This document shows, piece after piece, positions 60,013 through 64,000 of a stretch of 64,000 nt of DNA. The stretch covers positions 222,157 through 286,156 of the forward strand of contig JBFLZW010000001.1 of NCBI GenBank assembly GCA_040755755.1, given 5' to 3'. Below the pieces are notes generated by a model. The model searched no databases. It was not told the origin of the DNA and was given only the letters and a program-made list of their open reading frames with translations. A program made the translations under genes and the position numbers. The first letter of the stretch is position 1, and each line of letters starts with the position of its first letter. Origin of the DNA: a bacterium (lineage in GTDB: Bacteria > SZUA-182 > DTGQ01).

Positions 60013-63000
60013 ATGAATTGCTTTGACCTGCTCGACAGTCCGCTTGAGGGCCGCACCCTGATCGAGGCCAGTGCCGGTACCGGCAAGACCTACACCATTG
60101 CCGGGCTGTATCTTCGCCTGCTTCTGGAAAAACGCCTGTCCGTGGACCAGATTCTGGTCGTGACCTTCACCGTGGCTGCAACCGAGGAGCTGCGCAGCCG
60201 GATCCGCCGGAGGATCCACGAGGCATTGTCAGCCTTTGCTACTGGAAGCAGTGATGATGATTTCCTTGCCGGTCTGGTCAACAAGGTGGAGAACCGTCGT
60301 GAGGCCCGGCTGCTCCTCACCAATGCGCTGCGCTGCTTTGATGAGGCTGCGGTTTTTACCATCCACGGATTCTGCCAGAGGGTTTTGCAGGAGCGGGCCT
60401 TCGAGTGCAGCTCATTGTTCGATACCGAGCTGGTCACGGATCAGAGCGCTCTGGTGCAGGAGGTGGTGGATGATTTCTGGCGCATCCACGTCTATAACGC
60501 TTCCCCGCTGTTTATCAGCTTTGCCAGGGAAAGAAAGAAGGGGGAATGGAGTCCCGATGCCCTGGCTGCATTCGCAAGATCCCATGCCGCAAAGCCCAAC
60601 CTGCGGATTATTCCTGACCTCGACCTCGATCTGAGTGAAACCAGAAGTCTGGAGGATGCCGCAGGCACAGCCTTTGATCGGTTCCGCATGGCCTGGCCCC
60701 AGCATCGGGACCAGGTGGAAGAGCTGCTTTCAACCAGCCGGGAATTGAACCGGAAACAATACCCGCCGGACAGTATCAGAGAATGGGTCGAGGGAATAGA
60801 CAATTACCTGGCAGCAGGCAATCTGCTTCCCTGGTATGAAAAGCTCGAAAAGTTCGGGATATCGTCCCTGGAGAATGCAGCCAAAAAGGGATGCCAGGCC
60901 CCCCGGCACCCGGTTTTCATTCTGGCTGACGAGTTGTGCCGGAAGCTCAGGGAGCTTGAGGCTGCCTGTGAGCGGCAACTGGTGATCCTCAAAAAGCAGC
61001 TTCTGGCCTTTGTTTGCGAGGAGCTTCCCAAAAGAAAGCAGGAGCTGAATATCCGCTCCTTTGATGATCTTCTCCTTTCCCTTCAGGACGCCCTGCAGGG
61101 GGGAGAAGGGTGTGATCTGGCCAGGGTGATTCGGGAAAAGTATCAGGCTGCTCTGATCGATGAATTTCAGGATACTGACCCGGTCCAGTATGCCATTTTC
61201 AAAACGATCTATCCGGATGGGAAAAATACCCTGTTCCTGATCGGTGACCCGAAGCAGGCCATCTACAGCTTTCGCGGTGCAGATATTTTTGCCTACCTTG
61301 AGGCGGCCAAAGACGTGGAGGCACGGTATACCCTTGGCACCAACTGGCGATCCTCGCCCGGTCTGATCAAAGCGGTCAACACCCTGTTCTCGAACCGGGA
61401 TAATCCCTTCATCTTCGAGGATATCCCCTTCCATCCGGTCAGTCCTCCTCCGGTCTGGAAGAACGAAATGTCATTGATGCCAGAATCCCGGCCCGATTAT
61501 CCATGCAGAGGCCATCTGGCCAGTGAGCCGCTTCAGCTCTGGTTTCTGGGCCGTGGGAACCAGGGCAGGGCGATCAACCGGGGAGATGCGGAGAGGGAAT
61601 TGCCCGAAGTTGTTGCCAGTGAGATCGGGCGGCTTCTGGAGGCCGGACAAAAGGGTGAAGCCCTGATTGAAGGCCAGCCGGTGGCCCCCGGCGATATCGC
61701 TGTTCTGACCAGGACGAACCGCCAGGCCAGGAGTGTGCAGGAAGCCCTTCAGAGGCGAAAGATTCCCAGCGTGCTCTATAGCTCGGAGAGCCTTTTTGCC
61801 TCCCGTGAGGCAGCGGAGCTTCTCGGTGTCCTGAATGCCGTGGCTGAGCCGGGCCATGAGGAGAAAATCAGGGCTGCCCTGGTCACCGATATGATGGGTG
61901 TCTCCGGCAGCGAACTGGCCACTATGCTCGATGACAGTACGGCCTGGGGAATGTGGCTGGACAAATTCAGAGCTTATCACGAGCTTTGGGCGCGGCGCAG
62001 GCAGGGATTCATGATCATGGCCAGTACCCTCACGGCCAGAGAAAAGATCAAAAGCCGCCTTCTGGCTTATCCGGACGGCGAGCGGCGGGTAACGAACTTT
62101 TTGCATTGTCTGGAGGTTCTCCACCAGGCAGCCCTGGAGAACAGCTTCGGGATCGAGGGACTGTTGAAGTGGTTTGCCCGCCAGCTCAACGATCAGCCGG
62201 AAAAGGAAGAATATCAGATCCGCCTGGAAACGGATGAAAAGGCAGTCAAACTGGTTACGATTCACAAGAGCAAGGGGCTGGAATATCCGATCGTTTTCTG
62301 CCCGTACACCTGGAGCGGATTGCGGGAGGAAGAGGATGCGGCCTTTTTCCATGATCCGGAAAACGGCTGGCAGCCAACGCTCGCTCTTGGCTCCCAAAAT
62401 TGTGAGCAGGGCAGGTCACTGGCCGGGCAGGAAATGCTGGCCGAGAACCTGCGCCTGCTCTATGTTGCCCTGACCAGGGCCAAGTACCGATGCTACCTCG
62501 TCTGGGGAGCGATCCGGGGTGCCGAAACTTCGGCTCCGGCATACCTGTTCCACCCCTGCGGGAATGATGGGGGGGCTGGCAAGCCGGTCGAGGCCGCAGC
62601 AGCCCGGATGTCCTCGCTTGACTGGGGCAGGCTGGATGACCGCAGGATGCTCGATGACCTCGACGCTCTGGCCCAAAAAGCGGGATCGGCCATCAGGGTT
62701 TGTGCTGTGCCGGATGCTTCCACGAAAAGTTTCGAAGCGGTTGATGTCCAGGAGGCAGCACTCTCCTGCCGCACCTTTTCAGGTACTATTTCGGATGACT
62801 GGCGCATAGCCAGCTTTTCCTCACTGGTAGCCGGCAAGGAGGAATGGTGGGAGAGTCCGGGCCTGGATGAGAATCATCCCCCTGAGGAGATTCAGGAGAG
62901 AGAGGTAGAGGAGATGGAACCGCTCGCCATACCTCACGGGACAGGTCAAGGCCCTTCCTCTGCCGGTGATTTTCCCACCGGGTCCAAAGCCGGAACCTGT

Positions 63001-63723
63001 CTGCATGATATCCTGGAACACCTGGATTTTGCCGAAAGGACCCCTGATGCTACCGAAAAGCTGGTCGGGGAGCGGCTGTCTGCCCACGGCTTTGACCTGA
63101 CACTTGTCCGTCCGCTCTGTTCACTGCTTGAGCGGGTGCTGGCCACACCGCTCGTCGATGGCCGGAGAGATTTTACCCTTTCCTCCCTGCCCCGGTCCGA
63201 CCGGGTGGAAGAGATGGAATTCTACTTCCCTCTGGAGCGTATCACTGCCCAGGGACTGAGTGAGATTTTTGCCTCGCATGGCGGTCCCGAACCCCCGGGA
63301 GAATTTCCCGGACTGATCGGGAAGGTCGGATTTACTCCGACTCGCGGGTTGCTGAAAGGGTACATCGATCTGGTGTTTCGCTTTGACGGCCGGTATTACC
63401 TTGCTGATTACAAATCCAACTATCTCGGCCCCCGGCTGGAGGATTATGCAGCCCCGGCCCTGGCCGAGGTCATGAAGCGGGAGTATTATATCCTTCAATA
63501 CCATCTCTATGCTCTGGCACTTCATAAGTACCTGGCCCGAAGGATGCCGGACTATGATTACCAGACCCACTTTGGCGGCGTCTTCTATCTTTTCCTGCGG
63601 GGGATGAGCCCGGCTCACGGTCCCCGCTTCGGCATTTATCAGGACCGTCCGTCTGAGGCGCTGATCAATGGCCTTGACCACTATCTGTGCGGCCAGGGGG
63701 AACTGCCTGGTCAATCCGACTGA
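60013..63723 (+). CDS. recB: Exonuclease V beta subunit RecB (helicase-nuclease)
   Basis: A 1236-residue RecB. UvrD-type helicase motifs: EASAGTGKTYTIAGLYLRLL (motif I), VVTFTVAATEELRSRI, DEFQDTDPVQY (motif II), LIGDPKQAIYSFRGADIF, GTNWRSSPGLI, VTIHKSKGLEYPIVFCPY. The C-terminal nuclease keeps GYIDLVFRFDGRYYLADYKSN with its Asp/Lys active site, so it looks active. Start ATG 60013 with only a weak GGGAT upstream. recC lies upstream, but no recD follows in the window. Confidence 0.95.
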   Translation: MNCFDLLDSPLEGRTLIEASAGTGKTYTIAGLYLRLLLEKRLSVDQILVVTFTVAATEELRSRIRRRIHEALSAFATGSSDDDFLAGLVNKVENRREARLLLTNALRCFDEAAVFTIHGFCQRVLQERAFECSSLFDTELVTDQSALVQEVVDDFWRIHVYNASPLFISFARERKKGEWSPDALAAFARSHAAKPNLRIIPDLDLDLSETRSLEDAAGTAFDRFRMAWPQHRDQVEELLSTSRELNRKQYPPDSIREWVEGIDNYLAAGNLLPWYEKLEKFGISSLENAAKKGCQAPRHPVFILADELCRKLRELEAACERQLVILKKQLLAFVCEELPKRKQELNIRSFDDLLLSLQDALQGGEGCDLARVIREKYQAALIDEFQDTDPVQYAIFKTIYPDGKNTLFLIGDPKQAIYSFRGADIFAYLEAAKDVEARYTLGTNWRSSPGLIKAVNTLFSNRDNPFIFEDIPFHPVSPPPVWKNEMSLMPESRPDYPCRGHLASEPLQLWFLGRGNQGRAINRGDAERELPEVVASEIGRLLEAGQKGEALIEGQPVAPGDIAVLTRTNRQARSVQEALQRRKIPSVLYSSESLFASREAAELLGVLNAVAEPGHEEKIRAALVTDMMGVSGSELATMLDDSTAWGMWLDKFRAYHELWARRRQGFMIMASTLTAREKIKSRLLAYPDGERRVTNFLHCLEVLHQAALENSFGIEGLLKWFARQLNDQPEKEEYQIRLETDEKAVKLVTIHKSKGLEYPIVFCPYTWSGLREEEDAAFFHDPENGWQPTLALGSQNCEQGRSLAGQEMLAENLRLLYVALTRAKYRCYLVWGAIRGAETSAPAYLFHPCGNDGGAGKPVEAAAARMSSLDWGRLDDRRMLDDLDALAQKAGSAIRVCAVPDASTKSFEAVDVQEAALSCRTFSGTISDDWRIASFSSLVAGKEEWWESPGLDENHPPEEIQEREVEEMEPLAIPHGTGQGPSSAGDFPTGSKAGTCLHDILEHLDFAERTPDATEKLVGERLSAHGFDLTLVRPLCSLLERVLATPLVDGRRDFTLSSLPRSDRVEEMEFYFPLERITAQGLSEIFASHGGPEPPGEFPGLIGKVGFTPTRGLLKGYIDLVFRFDGRYYLADYKSNYLGPRLEDYAAPALAEVMKREYYILQYHLYALALHKYLARRMPDYDYQTHFGGVFYLFLRGMSPAHGPRFGIYQDRPSEALINGLDHYLCGQGELPGQSD

Positions 63724-63771
63724 ATCATTCCCCCTCTCAAGGGGCAATGCCATGAGCTTATAAAAACAACG

Positions 63772-63873
63772 CTACATCTTATCCAAATCAATCCCCAGTT
63801 GCCTGAATGCCTCTTCTATTTTATCCTCATAGTCCTGGTCGGAAATTGCCCCTTCCTGAGCGGTGAGTTCCAT
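63772..63873 (-). CDS. Small ORF, C-terminal fragment cut by an insertion (33 aa)
   Basis: MELTAQEGAISDQDYEDKIEEAFRQLGIDLDKM, listed as fragments MELTAQEGAISDQDYEDK and IEEAFRQLGIDLDKM. The frame continues upstream without stop for some codons into the IS21-like end at 63878, so this is probably the tail of an interrupted gene rather than a complete peptide. No family recognised. Confidence 0.35.
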   Translation of the reverse strand: MELTAQEGAISDQDYEDKIEEAFRQLGIDLDKM

Positions 63874-63877
63874 TGAT

Positions 63878-64000
63878 TGTGATAATCTAAAATTCCCCCA
63901 TTTTAGGGGTTTGTGACAACGCAAAATTCCCCCACCCCTGACTGAAGTTTCCGGTATTATATGGGCAGAAAAAAACTAAAGACCATGATACCGGAGGCAG
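63878..64000 (+). mobile_element. Left end of an IS21-family-like insertion sequence (truncated by window)
   Basis: Two 23-bp imperfect direct repeats begin with TGTGA and end in AAAATTCCCCCA (63878-63900 and 63912-63934); IS21-type elements carry several TGT-starting terminal repeats. An ATG at 63984 starts MIPEA..., running off the window, in the position expected for the IstA transposase. Family call is by pattern; the transposase lies outside. Confidence 0.5.

Overview
This 64 kb window is chromosomal DNA of moderate-to-high GC from an uncultivated-looking, Gram-negative-type bacterium. The evidence is an ABC-exported polysaccharide locus, a predicted outer-membrane barrel, RecBC, double-length UvrA, a class I lysyl-tRNA synthetase and sigma-54-type promoters. 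Much of the intergenic space carries short repeat arrays built on TGGTCAGTGG, AGGAGTCAGG and C-rich hairpins. The lineage cannot be fixed from sequence alone; a deltaproteobacterial, Nitrospirota-like or candidate-phylum origin is a guess.

1-10.6 kb: the 3' part of a tandem double uvrA, then a sparse stretch with a 39-aa ORF behind a consensus sigma-54 site, a small secreted protein, a FeeM-type N-acyltransferase, a flavoredoxin-like protein, a Cys-rich DUF326 copper-binding protein with an apparent 1-nt frameshift in its signal peptide, and a SpoIID-domain protein with an envelope protein. 11-15.8 kb: class I LysRS, an XcyI-like restriction-modification pair and an MNT/HEPN module whose HEPN partner is cut short. 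15.8-20 kb: a KaiC-like ATPase / response regulator / hybrid histidine kinase operon. 20.6-23.3 kb: VapBC, a bidirectional terminator, tRNA-Val and tRNA-Asp, acylphosphatase, NrdR and a Uma2-family protein.

23.7-50.7 kb: a long, almost entirely minus-strand surface-glycan locus. It holds a lipid-linked sugar-phosphate transferase, a UGM-like flavoprotein, glycosyltransferases, AsnB, a NodU-type carbamoyltransferase, WecB, a pyruvyltransferase-family protein, a methyltransferase, a radical SAM protein, a Wzm/Wzt exporter, a TMTC-like TPR membrane protein and a nucleotidyltransferase. It is interrupted by an ApaLI-like restriction-modification system with an orphan Phd antitoxin, a nucleotidyltransferase pair, and two copies of one transposable element: a 970-bp copy with a frameshifted Y1 transposase and a 311-bp internal-deletion derivative. 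The small copy supplies the last codons of one glycosyltransferase and sits seven bases upstream of asnB.

50.9-64 kb: a secreted matrixin-type protease, a decayed coiled-coil/TM gene, an outer-membrane barrel fused to an inner-membrane N-terminal region, a ThiC-family protein with a consensus sigma-54 site and an altered Cys motif, recC and recB. The right edge shows what looks like the left end of an IS21-family insertion. The FeeM-type transferase, the TIGR03016-like barrel and the sigma-54 sites together suggest an exopolysaccharide/PEP-CTERM-type envelope programme; that link is inference.
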